Origin: an uncultured Flavobacteriales bacterium
GTDB taxonomy: Bacteria; Bacteroidota; Bacteroidia; Flavobacteriales_E; Vicingaceae
Length of the DNA stretch: 34,150 bases
Assembly: GCA_905479995.1 (NCBI GenBank)
Contig: CAJQON010000050.1
Location: forward strand, 1-34,150
Reading direction: 5' to 3'
Shown here: positions 33,801 through 34,150 of the stretch, piece by piece
Position numbering within the stretch: the first letter of the stretch is position 1
How the letters are laid out: each line of letters starts with the position of its first letter
Position numbers and translations under genes: made by a program
Notes under the pieces: generated by a model
Told to the model about the DNA's origin: nothing
Database searches by the model: none
Seen by the model: only the letters and a program-made list of their open reading frames with translations

Positions 33801-33932
33801 TATAGAAAGTAACATAGACTGAGACAAACCACTTTCTACCGAAAAAGTTTTAAAGGGGAGAACTTGACTTTTTAACGGATTTAAAAAGGCCAGTACTGCT
33901 AACAGACAAATGGTTTTTAATAGGGTTTTCAT
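30810..33932 (-). CDS. Two-component-propeller / Y_Y_Y / SpoIIE-type phosphatase membrane sensor, 1040 aa
   Basis: The signal peptide is MKTLLKTICLLAVLAFLNPLKSQ. About 14 reg_prop beta-propeller repeats with the (L/I)W(I/F)GT..G(L/V) signature fill residues ~45-620 (for example NLWIGTNNGLSIFDG, DIWFGTKGGVAKLEG), enough for two seven-bladed propellers. A Y_Y_Y Ig-like domain follows (about 655-727), then a TM helix at ~732-752, a coiled-coil linker, and a PP2C/SpoIIE phosphatase domain. Its metal-binding motifs are visible: VSGDFYW (813-819), DCTGHG (833), DGMD (889-892), SDG (977-979) and DD (1031-1032). It lacks the His kinase and AraC output of classical hybrid two-component systems, so the output is Ser/Thr dephosphorylation, presumably of a partner-switch protein not encoded here. 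It is separated from its upstream neighbour by a strong terminator. Confidence 0.9.
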   Translation of the reverse strand: MKTLLKTICLLAVLAFLNPLKSQVLPFKTFSVESGLSQSMLLSIEQDNNGVIWLGTNNGGITTYDGSSYDYITIKDSLADNIVYCIEKDKKGNLWIGTNNGLSIFDGYTYKNYSVEDGLSHTRVYTVFFDDENTAYLGTGEGVSVFKNGKISKLEKDELLDKALVISIYKDTKEVLWFSTLSHGLFSLKNDRVRNFSETEGLASKYVYSVKEDANNKLHVFCHKGIYKMKNDSFQELLPNYFNDIVAYYGAEIDQFNNMWVASSRGVFKYDGNEFHHYTMGNGLVNNDIWKIFNDAENNLWFISKEKGASMLSSERFYKYSKPELDNGDVSSLYKTSDGALWIGTDRGLLSDNKGVLKLYSEQNGLPSEEVYSLLEDGKKLWVGTNYGIVYIEGGKIHPVENVDELEFMYCYKIFKDSKGDIWFGTKGGVAKLEGTKVLPFKKNIITSKVVFDIYEDKDGKFWFGTDEGLIMFDGSSVRHFNDKDGILKGRVRTLLSNEGNLWIGTSSGLYRYDYNKFERYAEKDGLSSDNIYSLVVDDLGNMWTGMSNGVNKLVFENGKLKEVKKYGPDEGFVSQVCCLNSLTKTEKGKLLFGTDNGLIVYQPKYDKANLNEANTRIISIDLFSQKTDWSLYADSVTRDNKPIDLELDYDKNYLAFHFIGVSHTNSSNIKYKYQLKGLDKGWLKSTFKTEAIYSNLPHGDYEFMVKSSNGDGIWNEFPTTFKFTIRPPFWLTWWFFTICAIIILVGIYSYLKIRAANIQILEKNEIIEEKSRNILDSINYAQKIQQAILPSSKRIAESFIDHFVLFMPKDIVSGDFYWMSETADKTLIASVDCTGHGVPGAFVSIVGNTGLNRAINEFKLSKPGEILDKLNELVVDTLNQDNSNEVKDGMDIALCSYDKKNGMLSYSGANNPLYVISKQSKLNMDGVLMDPSYHLKDYNLFEVKADKQPIGLFDHRTAFSTHTMQLEKGDAFYVFSDGYPDQFGGPKEKKFRYNRFRNLLLSFQASKMEDQKSQLYSTLNEWMGDLEQVDDICVVGVKV

Positions 33933-33953
33933 AATTAATTTAAACTTCCACTA

Positions 33954-33995
33954 AATAACAAAAAAGCGACAATTTTTTGTCGCTTTTTTGTTATT
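33954..33995. terminator. Perfect 19-bp bidirectional terminator hairpin
   Basis: The arms 33954-33972 and 33977-33995 are perfectly complementary around a TTTT loop. The GC core GCGACAA/TTGTCGC is flanked by A6/T6, so it works in both directions. It follows the T9SS gene that ends at 34015 and isolates the phosphatase gene, whose own promoter must lie within or very close to it. Confidence 0.85.
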
Positions 33996-34014
33996 ATTTA
34001 TTCCTTTTCAAGAA

Positions 34015-34150
34015 TTATTCCTTAATCATCCTAATTACTTGCTCTTCTTCATCTACCCTAACTTTAAGTATATAAACTCCCGATGGTATTTGGGTGTTGC
34101 TATAATTAAAGGTATGAGCTCCTTGAACTAATTCCGTATTTACAACTTCT
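34015..34150 (-). CDS. C-terminal end of a T9SS sorting-domain protein (5'-partial)
   Basis: The last 44 codons of a minus-strand gene that continues beyond the right edge read …VVNTELVQGAHTFNYSN then TQIPSGVYILKVRVDEE then EQVIRMIKE and a stop. This matches the second half of a T9SS type A sorting domain (the P.G.Y.L.V core followed by a basic strand). The tail ends in Glu rather than the usual Lys or Arg. Cargo domains are not visible. A strong terminator follows. Confidence 0.75.
   Translation of the reverse strand, partial: EVVNTELVQGAHTFNYSNTQIPSGVYILKVRVDEEEQVIRMIKE

Overview
The window looks like a chromosome segment from a marine or freshwater-type Bacteroidetes, most likely Flavobacteriales (inference). 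The DNA is AT-rich. Many proteins end in type IX secretion (T9SS) type A sorting domains (YPNP…GxYxxK). Promoters carry the Bacteroidetes -7 element TAnnTTTG, and there are reg_prop/Y_Y_Y, CarboxypepD_reg/beta-barrel and TPR-LuxR-type proteins. The window contains no rRNA, tRNA, insertion sequence, prophage or CRISPR that I can see.

Layout. 1-3060: the 3' end of an Ala/Glu/Lys/Gln-rich coiled-coil protein with a SPOR-like tail, an orphan T9SS sorting-domain fragment, a REP-like palindrome, a helical-repeat protein, and a 47-aa membrane miniprotein. 3063-6187 (minus): a two-gene surface operon made of a YadA-head-like/tail-fibre-like protein and a T9SS protein. 6472-9328 (plus): a TetR regulator, then a three-gene group of HMA metal-binding protein, CxxC thioredoxin-fold lipoprotein and outer-membrane barrel protein. 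9478-34150 (all minus): an array of surface-protein genes and membrane-spanning regulators, a TonB-type beta-barrel protein, a 1.5-kaa T9SS adhesin, a two-component-propeller/SpoIIE phosphatase, and the 3' end of another T9SS gene.

The most notable content is in 9478-30646. Three times, a transmembrane one-component regulator gene lies directly upstream of a LamG-like T9SS surface-protein gene (regulators ending at 12645, 18702 and 29345; targets starting at 12526, 18605 and 29199). The three regulators share a gap-free C-terminal module of 191 residues (TM, coiled coil, LuxR-like HTH). Their extracytoplasmic heads differ: two are TPR and one is LamG. The LamG head resembles the LamG domain of its own neighbouring target. 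A conserved 11-bp-period direct repeat lies just after each regulator stop codon, and one more precedes the 14418-16313 gene. In all four cases its core ACA sits 36-37 bp from a TAnnTTYG -7 box. Two flavours exist (GGGYGACAT and GTTAACA), and they follow a difference in the recognition helix of the adjacent regulator. I infer a family of self-contained sense-and-display cassettes in which a membrane regulator controls a paired secreted adhesin.

Two further undescribed-looking elements accompany this. One is a pair of homologous single-TM miniproteins (46 and 47 aa). The other is a duplicated 3'-UTR module of a conserved-loop hairpin plus intrinsic terminator, behind two of the adhesin genes. 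All functional statements rest on reading the sequence; no database search was possible.
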